64,000 nt of DNA from the NCBI RefSeq assembly GCF_000204055.1, contig NW_006768782.1, positions 590,467 through 654,466 of the forward strand. Direction: 5' to 3'. Positions 10,099-21,230 of the stretch are shown here, piece after piece. Origin of the DNA: Melampsora larici-populina 98AG31 (Eukaryota; Basidiomycota; Pucciniomycetes; Pucciniales; Melampsoraceae). The notes under the pieces are model-generated. The model was not told the DNA's origin, ran no database searches, and saw only the letters and a program-made list of their open reading frames with translations. Each line of letters starts with the position of its first letter. Position 1 is the first letter of the stretch. The position numbers and the translations under genes were made by a program.

Positions 10099-13000
10099 TT
10101 ATTCCTCAGGTTGTTGTTTGTTTTTTGGTAGTGGTTGATCTGTGGTTCTTGCCCAGATCCATCTGTTTGCGAATCTCCAGGTGGAGTTGCAATACGTTGC
10201 TATTAGTTTGAAATTGTTGGGGTTGGAGAGTATGCGTCTATCCATCTTGGTGTTAAATTCTCGGAGGTCGTGTTCTAGTTTATTACGGTGTCGTTTGTGT
10301 ATCTGGCAAATGAATAGGAAGTGTTCAACTGTCTCTAGACCTTCCTGACACTCACATAGGGGTTTGATAGGCTGCTTGAATCTATTTAGGTATACGTTCA
10401 GAGGCGCGTGTCCTGATCGTAACTGCGTAATCGTCGCAACTTCGTGCTTGAGTAGCTTTGAGAGGCCATCCAGGTGTTTCTTGGGTTGAGGTCTGTGGGT
10501 TAGCCTCTTGATATCTTTTTCGGAAAAAGCTTCAGTCTGTTCCGTCCTCCATTCTTTGATTGCCGAAAGGAAGGCCGCTGAATTGGGAGTGTTAGTAAAA
10601 TTGTCAGGTAAGGACTTTTTTGCCAAAGAGTTGGCAATTTTGTCTGCTTCCTCGTTGCCCGGTATACCTTTATGGCCAGGACACCATCTTATTGTGATTC
10701 GCATTTGCGGAAAGCTGACGTGTAAACAAGTGAGTATCTTGAAAGTTCGTTGTCGGTTGTCTAGTGACAAGATTGAAGAAGAGTTCGATTGTAGATCTTT
10801 GACAACTCCTTGATTGTCAAGTACAATAGTTGTTCGACGTGTTGAGTTAGTTGCTCGTTTGAGTGCCATTTGCAAACCCATCTGGACACCACGGTATTCC
10901 GCTTGGTAAATGCCGTGTGACCTAGCCGGGCCGAGTTGTTCTGATTTCGACTGTCTGTTGTTAGCACACCAGGCTGCTGCAGCCGTGGTCTTTTTGGGTA
11001 TCGTCGATTCATCTGAGAAGATCAAGAGATGCTGGGGCGACGGTTTCAATTGAAGAGTGTTAGCTTTTGCTACATTCTCATCTTCTTGAACCACCATTGA
11101 GTAGTTTGGTGGTTTGATTAGGGTCGCTGCCGGGTCGACTGGGAGTTGTGTGACGTATTCCTTGAACCTGTCGTGGAGTGAGTGTTGAAAAAATAGGTGA
11201 AAAGGATTCCTGTGGCATTTTGGCTTAGAATGTTGAGCTTGTTGTATCAGCTTGAAAAATGGGTGTTTTGTTGATTTAGCGAGAGATCTTGCCATGAAGC
11301 TCAGGGTCTTACTTTGAAGACGGGCTTTTGGCGGTAGCATGTTGAGGTCGTGTCAAAGGAAGACAACCGGGGTGGTACTCAGGGCTCCTAAAGCAGCTCT
11401 AGCACAAACGTTGTCAATCAGCGTCAGTTGTTCGATGAAGAAGTTCGATGGCTCCGTTGGGAGCCACACCATCGCTCCATAATCAGTGGCTGCATGTATC
11501 GTGGTCGTCATAAGTGTCTTGATTAGTTTTGGCGGTATACCCCACCCAGTTCTCGTCAAACCTGCTAGAAAGCCTGCGCGTTGCCGTCCTTTCGCGATGG
11601 TTTCAAGTCGTTGCTGTTTAAATGTTAGTTTGTCGTCTATCTTGACCCCCAGCCATTTGGCAAAGGGGGACGGTTGGATCTGTTTTCTGTCTGCGAAGTC
11701 CATCGTGGGGATGATCGTGTGTTGTTGTAAGCTGAACAAGACCCAAAAGGTCTTTTTGACGTCGAAAATGGCGCCGTGATCCTTTGCCCACTGCTGCTGT
11801 CGAAACGAGAGAGTGCGCATCTGGGATCCGAGTTGGTGAGTGTCATTTGCTGTAGACAGTAACACTACATCATCGATGAAGCCTAGTGCCATCGCCGATG
11901 GAATGTTATCTGTTATTTCAAGTAGCGAAGAGTTGTAAAGTAGGTAAAGTAAAGGTGAAAGCGGTGAGCCTTGTGGTAAACCATGGTCAAGAGAAAATGG
12001 CTGGGATACAAAACCGTTGAAGGTGAGCACCGTAGTTCTTGAGGTGAGAAAATCATAGATGATGTTGAGTGTTTGTGTATTGATCCCTTTCTTTTCCAGA
12101 GTGTCCAGTAAGCGCGGATGGTGCACTGAAGGGAAGGCGGATTTGACGTCTGCAAACAGAGCGCCCACCACCTTGCCCCTGGACCACTCTTTCTTGATCC
12201 AAGAGATCAAATGGACTAGTGCCTCTTGGCTAGACCTATCTGGTCTACCTCCGTAATGGCCATCGTGGAGCATGTTCTGGTGTTCGGCTTGTCCTGACAA
12301 GTGAATCGTTAGTAGTTTCTCATAGATCTTACTCAGAGTTAGTAATAGTGCAATTGGGCGGTATGCAGACGCCTGGGTGTAGTCTGCTTTTCCGGGTTTG
12401 GGGATCATCACCGTAACCGCTGTTTTCCAAGCGTTCGGGATGAGGCCTGTGATGGTTATGCAGGAGAAAAGGAACTTCACGTGAGTTTTTACTGTGTCCC
12501 ATACGAGCTTCCAGACCCAGTTCTGGATGCCGTCTCCTCCAGGCGCTTTTTTGGGTGGTAGGTCGTTGACAATCGTGGCAAGTGATTCGTAGGTGATGAT
12601 AGACATAAGAGGTGGTGTCGTTTCCTCAGATGGTCGGTTTGACTCGGCTAACGGGAATGAGAGGTTGTTTGTGTTGTCTAATCTGCACGGAGCAGTGGCA
12701 ACACAGGTTGCCGAAAAGAGAGCGGCGGCTTTTTCGTCGTTTGTCTCGCAGGTTCTTCCCTCGTTGGTGATGATGGTGCTAACCAGCAAGGATGCCTTCC
12801 TGCCAGATGCAATTTGTCTGGCTTGAAAGAGGTTAGTATGATCAACCATGGAAAGGAATTTTCTCCACGAGTCTTCTTTGGCTTTGTCCATGGCGCGATT
12901 GAATGCGTTTCGGGCCGTCTTATAGGCTTGGTGAGCTTCGGTGGTCCGGTCTCTCTTGGCCAGTCGTCGTTGTCTTGAAGCTTCCTTCCTCAGAGGATCT

Positions 13001-13998
13001 AAGATCTCCGGAATCCACCAGGCTTTATGCTTGCCGTATACCGCTTTTTTTGGCGAGTTATCGTTCAGGGCTTTGATAACAGCTGTTCTTAGTGACTCGT
13101 CGAAAGATTCGATTTCCTCCCGCGTGATCAGAGGCCTGAGTTCTGGGAGTGTGGCGGCTAGATCATGTTTGAGGTAGGCGCTGTTTACCTTGCTCCAATT
13201 CTTCTTCTCGGAGGTCTGTAAGCTAGAGATCGTCTCATCTCCCAGCCTTGTGGAAAAGGTGGTGATGAGCGCCTGGTGGTCGGATTGGTGGCTGACTAGG
13301 TCTGCCTCGTCAATGAAGCATGTTATTGTTGCTTCGTCGAAATCTTCGTTGACCCATACCTGGTCAATCGAAGTGCCTTCTGTGGTTGCCGATTGCACCC
13401 CAAAGGTGGGGACTCCTTTTGGGGATCGTAAGCTGAGGCCCCAGTCCGTCAGCATGTCGATCAACCTCTCGGAGTCTTTGTCGTCGAGTGTGGTGTGGCT
13501 TGGGTTCCACAGTGGTGAATGTAAGTTAGCATCAGTTGTACAAATAGTTGGGAGGAGTTGAGTAGAAATGGGTGCGCTCCGGAGCATGTCAGTAAAAGCC
13601 TCGAAGCCTGCAAGGGTCTTCTGAGGGTTGTATACGCTGGCTACTAAAATAGTGTAGCCGCGTATGGTAACCGTGCTCGCCGCAAGGTTTCTTGAGGTTG
13701 AGCAGATTGGGTTAAGGATTGGGTTCAGGTCCTTCCTGATATATAGGCAAGCACGTGGCCTGTCCACTTCTTTAAGGGACTGTGGAGTTGGACAAATGAG
13801 AGTCCAATTTGTCATGTTGAGAGGTAGGTTGTTGATGGGACTGACATAAGGTTCTTGTATTGATAAGATTGAAAAGAGAGAAGTGATTTCAGAGTTAAAT
13901 AAAGAGTGTGTAACATATTTGGAGTGCTTGCAATTCAACTGAAGAATGCTAGCAGTGTTGTCAATGTTGATTTTCCCTATCATCTGTGACTCTAACAT
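10099..13998 (-). pseudogene. LINE ORF2: endonuclease, reverse transcriptase, RNase H
   Basis: One frame of 1300 codons, broken only by TGA at 11353-11355. Domains in order: APE-type endonuclease (residues about 1-250; LSIQEPYV, TDANLHSPLWNP, SDHQALI), reverse transcriptase (about 450-770; YRPIALLLTLSKIYEK, ALFADVKSAFPSV, HGLPQGSPLSPLLY, and the catalytic box as FIDDVVLL), then after the stop an RNase H domain (FSDEST, YQAEYRGVQMGL, LDNQGVV, GHKGIPGNEEAD) and a C-terminal C-C-H-C zinc motif CECQEGLETVEHFLFIC. FIDD replaces the usual Y/F-x-DD and keeps both aspartates. Translation probably starts by reinitiation, since its ATG overlaps the ORF1 stop. Confidence 0.92.
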
Positions 13999-15704
13999 TG
14001 AGTATTAGATGAATTTTTGGCCACCACCTGAATGTACGGTGAGGCGCTGGGATTGTGTGGTGGGAATTGGCTCACAATTCTTACTGGACACGTGGGGGCA
14101 AAAGGGTGGTGGAGGAAATCAGCATGGTTTTCCTTGAACAGCCTTGGGAGATTGGCGTTTGGGTCAGCTTTTAGCTTGCCGCGCGCACATGCAATACATT
14201 TCATTGCAGTGTTTCCTTTGATAGGACAATTATGTGCTTGATGCTCCTCCGAGCAGTAAGGACACATTGAGACTACTTTACATGCTGCTGCTGTATGGCC
14301 TGCTCCCTGGCAATTAAAACACCTGGTGGGAGGAGGACCACTGATTTCGGTTCTATGTCGACCTCTCCCTTGCCACACCTTGGTGCGTGCGGCAAGATTG
14401 GCTTCGCTGAGGGTCTTGAAGCCAATCAAGAGGGAGGAATGGCGCTTTGCTGAGTCTTCAGCCGTATCTTTCTTCAGCCATCTCACAAAGAGTGCATTAT
14501 TGAGAAGGTCCCCATTGCACGTTTTCAAGAGCTCGATGTCTTCTTGACGTGTGGGATTGAACGTGGTAGGTATGCCATGTACGATGACTGAATGGACTTC
14601 CTGTTTTAATGATAGGTGTGGGGAGACTTTCGGAAGCCAGCATGATGCTTGGTTTCGTAATGCCTGAGCTTGTTTCTGTGATTCTAAATATATCACCAGG
14701 TCATTTGATGGATGTCTGTGGATGTTTTGGACCACTACAGTTGACGGGTCGTCTAAAGTGACCTTGATGTTGTTTTCTTTAAGTATCACATTGAGGGTTT
14801 TGATTAGTTCGGGGATGGATTTGCCCTCGCCAACCACAATTTTCGGATCCGTTTGATTGAGCGTGATTGACGCTTCTGACCTTGGTTGCGGACCTTGTTT
14901 TGGATGAGCACGTTGGCTCGATGTGTGTTGTTTAGGGGGCTGTGACGCCCCCGGAGCGTGCTTCGACGCGGCTAGAGCATAGGAGCTCTTTGCCTGGCTC
15001 GTCGCCGGCTGCTTCTGCTGTGGCTGAGGGGTCACAACCGAGACCAGCTTCGCTACTTGGCTGGTAAGTGTGTCGAGCTTGTCCGACCACGAGTTGTTGT
15101 TAAACTCAAATTGAGCGTTCGCTGCAAATGAGGAGGAGGAAGGGGCAGGGACGGTTTGACGACCTGGTTCGAAAACCACTCGTCTAGCTTCCATTATGCT
15201 GGCCTGCTCTTGGATCAAGCCGGTCAGCACTAAGATATCGGCTGCCGACTCGATATCGACTTTGACAGACTTAGTCTGTTTTGATTTTGGGACCAATGTG
15301 GCCTTTGTCACTTCCAGTAGCTTCTGTACAAGAGAGCCAAGTGGTTTAGACGTGTTGGTCGCGCTTCCAGGGAACAGTCAGGCGATACGAGTTGTTTGAG
15401 GGGTACCCGTGATATCCTCTGATTCCTCGAGAGGGCTTGGGGACGGGGCTCGATGTCGATGCCTCTTTCTCGAGCCTTCCAGCGAAGCTGGGGTGCTTGA
15501 GACGGGACCGATGAGAGATTGAGGGAGGAGTGAGACCTTTTCGAGGGTCTTTGAGGTTGATTGACGCGATTTGGGCGTAGTCGCTGGCGTTTGACCCGTC
15601 AGGTCAGACGCGACTAAAGCGTCCATCGCGTCGTCATGCGTTGACGCATCGTCCCGAGCAGTTGAGTAATCCTGCATATCAGGGTCCACGGTTCCATCGT
15701 CCAT
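13992..15704 (-). pseudogene. LINE ORF1: nucleic-acid-binding protein with zinc knuckles
   Basis: One frame of 571 codons starting MDDGTVDPD, broken only by TGA at 15378-15380. The N-terminus is acidic and low-complexity, then Lys/Gln/Pro-rich. The C-terminal third has CCHC-type knuckles (CFNCQGAGHTAAAC, then CPYCSEEHQAHNC, then CIAC with later His/Cys). This is the usual ORF1 of LINEs that coats the RNA. The stop TAG (13992-13994) overlaps the ORF2 ATG (13996-13998). Confidence 0.88.
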
Positions 15705-15952
15705 CAGATCACGCGACGAAGGGAGAAAGATGAAGAGAAGAGATGTGAAAGTGAGAGAAAGTGATGACGATTCGAGTGAAAAAGTTGTTGAGAATGAGTT
15801 GGATGGCTGCTTGCGCAGTCACGGAGGGGGTCACGTGACAAATTACAATAATTTGGTCCGAGAGAAGGCGTCACTTGAGAGCTCGCCAGTGCTATAGGTA
15901 TCATTTGGGGCTTGTATAGGGTTTCAAGAGCAGGTCTGATTCTGCATTCAAG

Positions 15953-16114
15953 AGGGGCTCTCAAACCTGACCCGGTTTCAAAAAACCCAGTTGACCCAGT
16001 TGAGTTTTTGGCTGGGAGCTGTCAATAAATGTCAAATTTATATACAAAGTTACTGCCAAAAAGTCAACTGGGTCAACTGGGTTTTTGAAAACCGGGTCAG
16101 GTTTGAGAGCCCCT
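15953..16114. mobile_element. 162-bp foldback MITE
   Basis: Nearly perfect inverted repeats of about 60 bp (AGGGGCTCTCAAACCTGACC ... and its complement) around a 45-bp AT-rich centre. It is flanked by AAG at 15950-15952 and 16115-16117, which would be a 3-bp target duplication. No coding capacity. The superfamily cannot be settled from the ends. Confidence 0.75.
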
Positions 16115-16459
16115 AAGGGTTGATTTAGCAAAGGTGAAAAGGAATTTTGTGAACCGAGACCTCCTAATCATACCCGCAACAAAACGATACTAGGAAAGTA
16201 CAAGACACAGTTGGATGATTGATTGAAATTGCCAATCGGCTTCGATGACAAAGACCAGATGTAACAAAACATCCTCATACCTACATACTCGACTTTGCCC
16301 AGAGAGTCGGCGTCTTCGTAAAATGTGGGATGGGTTGTATCCTTCAGATTGCCACTGTGGCCGATTGAACTCATCATCAAATTGAAATATACCAATAATA
16401 AAGTTATATCAAAGGTGCTCTGACCACATTTTGAACCCAAAAAACACGTAAGCTGAAGT
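16115..16459. other. Intergenic, nothing recognised
   Basis: Between the foldback MITE and the duplicated promoter of gene B. The short minus frames here have no recognisable domains and no splice support. Confidence 0.4.
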
Positions 16460-16559
16460 TGTCCGAGGGGGGCGCTACGCCGCCTTCCGCTGCTCCTCAT
16501 ACCGGTGGCAAAATTCCAAGCCGAGTCCAAGCCACTCCTTCAAAGGAGCAAAAAGATCA

Positions 16560-16567
16560 TATATAAA
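16560..16567 (+). promoter_or_regulatory. TATA box of secreted-protein gene B
   Basis: TATATAAA lies 147 bp upstream of the gene B ATG, in sequence that aligns with the TATA region of gene A. Confidence 0.6.
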
Positions 16568-16713
16568 TTGATTAAAAGGCGATATTATGCCTCCATCATC
16601 AGGTGACTTGCTGAATCTCTTCCTCTCTCTGTTGAATCCTACACTCATTTTATCATTTTGGTCGTCAAAATACATCAGTTTAGATCACTTCTTCCTCTCT
16701 TGCTATACTCAAT

Positions 16714-17218
16714 ATGTTTCAGACCTTACTTAAAATCTCACTTTTACTACTTTGCCTGTGGATTTATGAGTCAAAGGTGTTGGCCAGCAATGATCCTTTG
16801 GAAGGAAACCCTACGTGTAACCAAAAGTTTTCGATCAACCCCGATGGCAGTGCAGGTATGTGATCCGATTCAAAACCTCATGATCTGAAGAAGTCGGTAT
16901 CTAAAGCGGAACGATTTTTTTGTGATCGGTCACATCGAAAGTCTGCATTGAAGCTGTCCCTGGTCAAATAGCATATAAATGCCAGTTATCATCTTGCTGG
17001 CGTAATAGTAAGCGTTTTTAGAAATCAATCTTGATTTCCTTTTGAATTAAAATCTTGAAATAAACTCGATTGACGATATACGTCTTATCTTAGATCATCA
17101 ATTCGTTCCATTGTCTGGATGTCAGTTGAAGAACTCAAGCAACAAAGGCATAAGTAATCAACAATGTGCACAGTACGAATACCTCGAAACTGTTGTTTGT
17201 CAGTATCTTAATTCTTGA
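16714..17218 (+). CDS. Small secreted cysteine-rich protein B (three exons)
   Basis: Exons 16714-16855, 16942-17007 and 17094-17218 join in phase to encode 110 residues. Exon 2 is 66 nt, as in gene A, and donors are again GTATGT and GTAAGC. Residues 1-24 form a signal peptide (KISLLLLCLW core, VLAS cleavage region). Mature cysteines lie at 35, 49, 61, 66, 79, 94 and 105; spacings of 12, 5, 13 and 15 are identical to gene A. The CWRNNHQ and GCQL motifs are shared, while the rest has diverged strongly. Function unknown; candidate effector paralogue. It keeps its promoter uninterrupted, unlike gene A. Confidence 0.85.
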
Positions 17219-18500
17219 ATCGTCTATCCGTAAACAAACTTTCTGATTTTTTTTATTTCGACTTTTTTCTTGGGGCTTGAATCATGAATCATCAGCTTGT
17301 ACCAATAGTGGTGGTGTCACTTATTTATGCCCTTATACGCCTTATATGGCGTACTTGGGTTAGTGATTTTTTTTATGTATACATCAAAAGATCAATTAAC
17401 TGATCATCAGATCACTTTGGTTCCTTTTAGAATGCACTTCTTGTACAAAGCAGTGATTGTACATCAGACGAAAAAGAAACCTGAATGTTGACTATTCACT
17501 TTGGGATACACATTTCAAGGACCTTTGCTTGTGATCAACTCTGATCAACTAAACGAAAGTTTGGACTACATAGTTCTGAAGATGTGGCTAGTGAGCTCAA
17601 GTGAAGGTTGGAAGGTTTGTGTAATGATGTCGTGGCATGATGATGATAGCTTTGAGAACAGATAGAATGGAGACTTTGGTTTTTGTCAAACCAGGTTTAG
17701 AGCACATATTGAGTTCATAATATTGCGAGATAATTTACAAATCTTTTAGAAGATCACAGGAGTCTCCACTGTCACTTGAGTGTAAAAGAGATCAGCCGAG
17801 GTGCTCCTCAAGAATTTTGAGTCGGAATCATCCTTGATTTTTTTGTGATAAGGGTGAAATCCGGTCATTTGTGATCCAAATGGGTTGAAGTTGAACCAGA
17901 CATGAAAGTTGAACATCAAAAGCTCCAAGCCAGGTCCAGAAGAGCACAAAAGTCAACTGTAAAGTGATCAAAATGCGATTTTATCAATTCATCAGATCCA
18001 TAGGGCTTCCCCTTCCCGATCGTTTTCTTTACAACAAGAAGTCCTCGGAGTTGAGAAAGGTTTCAGTGAGTATCTTCAAGCCTTGAGCAAGCTGAGCCAT
18101 TTTTGGGCACCATCTCTCTAAGCTGGCTTGAGTCATTTTTGAGTTTTGGGCGTGCTGTGGTGATGATATCATTGAATTGAAGTCTATGAATTCCTCCTTG
18201 ATGTGGCTCTGGAGCCCCAGCCTACCCAGCACCTACCAAATTCTTATTCAGGATCATTCACTTAATGGAACCTGATGGAATGAATGATCATTTTATCGAG
18301 TGTTTGAACAAGTGGTGAAGTGATACAGATGTGATTGTGAATTGTAAGATCTGATTGGTTGACGCGTCTTTGATGATAGAGTTGTATGAACGCGTTCTTG
18401 ATCGTGGTTCTATGTAGACGCGCTTTTAGTGTGAATCGAAATCTGTATATGTAGCCTGTATGGTATAAACTGTATTTAAAGTTTGAATGAGATACAGATT
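17219..18500. other. Duplicated flank, with a possible third promoter fragment
   Basis: Up to about 17690 this aligns with the flank of gene A. Around 17925-18000 the series CCAAGCC, GTCCA, GAGCA, AAAGTGATCA, GCGAT, TCATCAG resembles the promoter of gene B again, but no signal peptide exon follows. It may be a remnant of a third unit. I see no gene in the rest. Confidence 0.4.
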
Positions 18501-18705
18501 CATTAGGATTGGTCTCAAGTTTTTTATTTTCTTGCCACACCACACCAAATCGAATGCAAACTCGATCAGACTTCAGAATCAGATCAACCTTTCTTCTGCC
18601 TTCAAGTGCTTGGTTTGGTACTTTGCTCTCAAGTTTCTTTGATCGAACTTCAAAATCAAGTAAACCAACCTCATCAATCTCAAGAAATCGATCTCATCAA
18701 TTGTC

Positions 18706-18770
18706 AAATCAAATCAAATCAAATCAAATCAAATCAAATCAAATCAAATCAAATCAAATCAAATCAAATC
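18706..18770 (+). repeat. (AAATC)13 microsatellite
   Basis: Thirteen perfect 5-bp units lie about 240 bp upstream of the FHA gene start, within its likely promoter or 5' leader. Confidence 0.95.
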
Positions 18771-19008
18771 AGACGGTTCATACTAAATTTACAAATTGTA
18801 CTAGATTAAGTACATAGTCAGATTACTAACCATCTTACTTATCATTTCTCTTCATCAACTTGATCTTTTATTTTTACTTTTACTTTTCTTTCTTTCTTTC
18901 TCTTTTGTTCTCTTTCAAAAAAACGGTCACTTGTTCGTTTAAATCCTCAGTCAACTTCACATCAACTGACTGAACTTTCAGTTAACTGATCATCATCATC
19001 TATCCCAA

Positions 19009-21230
19009 ATGCTTCATTCAAACTCAACACCTTCTTCACCATCTTCATTACCTTCTCCTTCTTCTTCTTCTTCTTCTTCTTCATCATCCTACAAGAAATT
19101 CAATCATCTAACTACTACTGCTACTACTACCACCACATCTCATCCATTCTTATTCGATCTGAATCATAATTATCCTTCTTCAATCACTCATCCTACAAGT
19201 CCTCATTCTGAATTCAATTCCACTTCATCATCTCCATCTCTCAACTTATCAAAACGAATTCGACTCGATCTAGATTCAAGTCATTCTTCCTCTTCCATCC
19301 CTCGTCACTCCCCAATCGATTTAACTCCAGCTTCAACTCCTATCTCTTCTCCTTCTAATCTCATCTGTTAGTCTTTTCTTTCTCTCATCTGCTTAACTTC
19401 AAACAACCAGCTAACCTCATCTTTGACCTCACAGCCAAATCTCAATCCTTCTCACCTTCATCCTCTTCTGCTCGTATGATCAAACCGTTATCTCAATCTG
19501 ATATCATCAACAATCCACTTTGTTCTCCGACTTCAAAACTCATTCGAAAACCCAGCTCTCGTCTTTTGAATTCGCCATCTCAACGTCCTACTCAATCTGA
19601 TCACCCACATGGAACAGATGCGAACGAAAACGACGACCGATCAGCTCATTCCCTCCACTCAAACCAATCAGAGCCTTCTGTTACCAACCCAGCCAAGAAG
19701 CCTCGTGTTCGGAAATCCCCTTCAGCTCCTTTGAGAATTGCTATTCAACCTGGGCACTGTTTGGTATTTGGACGCAAGCCTGATATCATTAATGTGCCTA
19801 GCGAAGTCAATACTAAAAACACTCCTGTTATCCCTATCAAACTCCCCGGTACCTTCACCCATGCCTCTCGTACTCACTGCTGGTGCACACTTATTGCGCC
19901 ACCATTAGGTGGATTGAATATGAGGATTGTAGTCAAAGGTCAAAATGGTTTGATGGTGGATGGTCAAAGGTTCTTTCAAGGCGCGAGTGCTGGGGTTGAA
20001 GTCCCGAGTTGCGAAGGAGAACAGATTGAATTAGGTTTTTGGGGTGGCAAACGAGTTGAGTGTTATGTGAAATTAGAAGATAGACCACCTCAACGCGGCC
20101 GTCCAAGGAATGGTGCTGCTCGTCTGGGTCTCATTGGCTCAGACAAACTAGATAACACTCGTACTACCAAACGAAAGGGTCGACCCAGTCAATCTACCGC
20201 TATCACCACTGGACTCGAGTATCCTGCATCTCATTCACGTACCCCTTCTGGCATCATTTTAACACCTCGTAGTGCAACCTCTGAACTCGCACCTTCATCT
20301 CACATCAAACCTCCTCCTTCAAAGCGTCAATGCCTCTCTGCCGGTCCCGATGTCTCACCCTACGATCCTGCTATTCTTGCCTTACCTGTCGCAGATCGCG
20401 TCAATGCTCTCATTCCATCCCTTGGTCTCGATCTAGTTGGTCTCATTGCTTCTGCAATCGTCTTTGCTCCACGGGCCACTGTTAGTACCACTGAAGTCAT
20501 CAGAGGAGTCCTCGAAACTCAACCCAGTCTTGCCGAAGCTGTACTATCAGTCTTAGCCACATCTTCTGCTCGATCCTCTCCACGTCCGTCTGATACTCAA
20601 GAGAATCCTTCACGTCATAGAAGTACATCGGCTATACCTCAATCAAAGCTTATCCGAAAGGAAACTCAAGATGTGCTTACTTCCGATTTATCAGAGCCAC
20701 CTTCTCAACCAGCAAAAGAAACCAAATCACTCTCTCGCCCAAACTCTCCTTCCGTCTCTGATGCAATCCATAATGAAGATCAACCTGGTGATGAGAGAAT
20801 AGAACGTGTGGTCAATGCTTGTAGGCCTATCATACTAGATACCCTTCAAGCAGGCTGGAGCGCTGATGGGACTGGTATGTTTGGTTGTGTGACCAATGAA
20901 GGATTGAAGGTGTGTTTTTTGTTTCTTCTAGACCTTTATTGAGCAAGACTGACTCAGGTTTGTTTTTCAGGATGCATCTGGTGTAGCCTTGGAAGCATTA
21001 TGGTATTATCAACCTCAGAGAGATTATGATGTTGAAAGACGTGCCAATTTACAACCTTATGTAAGACATGTTCGTCATACACAAACAACATCCAAACAGG
21101 TATGTTCACTCGATTTGAATCCTTAGCTTCTATTCTCCTTTTCCTCATTTTACTAAATTTGATTTTTGATTTTATCTCTTTATAGTACTTTTTCAAAAAA
21201 GTTCGTGGATCTGGTCGTAGAAGAAGTTGA
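19009..21230 (+). CDS. FHA-domain nuclear protein (four exons)
   Basis: Exons 19009-19366, 19435-20909, 20971-21099 and 21186-21230 join in phase to 668 residues. All introns are GT-AG (68, 61 and 86 nt). The N-terminus is Ser/Thr-rich low complexity. An FHA phosphopeptide-binding domain lies at about residues 225-340: LVFGRKPD, SRTHCW, then VKGQNGLMVDGQ, matching the family GR, SxxH and NG signatures. A basic patch KRKGRPSQ follows. The conserved-looking C-terminus (ALWYYQPQRDYD ... KQYFFKKVRG) recalls fungal Tos4/Plm2-type FHA regulators of the G1/S programme, but that match is from memory. The exon 1 start follows a pyrimidine-rich leader. No TE-like features; probably a housekeeping gene. 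Confidence 0.85.

Larger units (their letters stand above)
9897..15862 (-). mobile_element. Full-length LINE (Tad1/I-like) with 14-bp target duplication
   Basis: About 5.97 kb on the minus strand. The 14-bp duplication AGAAGGCGTCACTT lies at 9883-9896 and 15863-15876. The plus-strand T run starting at 9895 is the poly(A) tail. It has two overlapping frames, ORF1 with zinc knuckles and ORF2 with endonuclease, reverse transcriptase and RNase H. This layout fits Tad1-like LINEs, the commonest fungal group. Each ORF has just one in-frame TGA, so it is young, but as it stands probably defective. It inserted between the two secreted-protein units. Confidence 0.93.

Noticed and set aside
12941..13561. 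Plus-strand frames within the LINE
   Set aside because: They are antisense shadows of ORF2, whose domains are clear on the minus strand.
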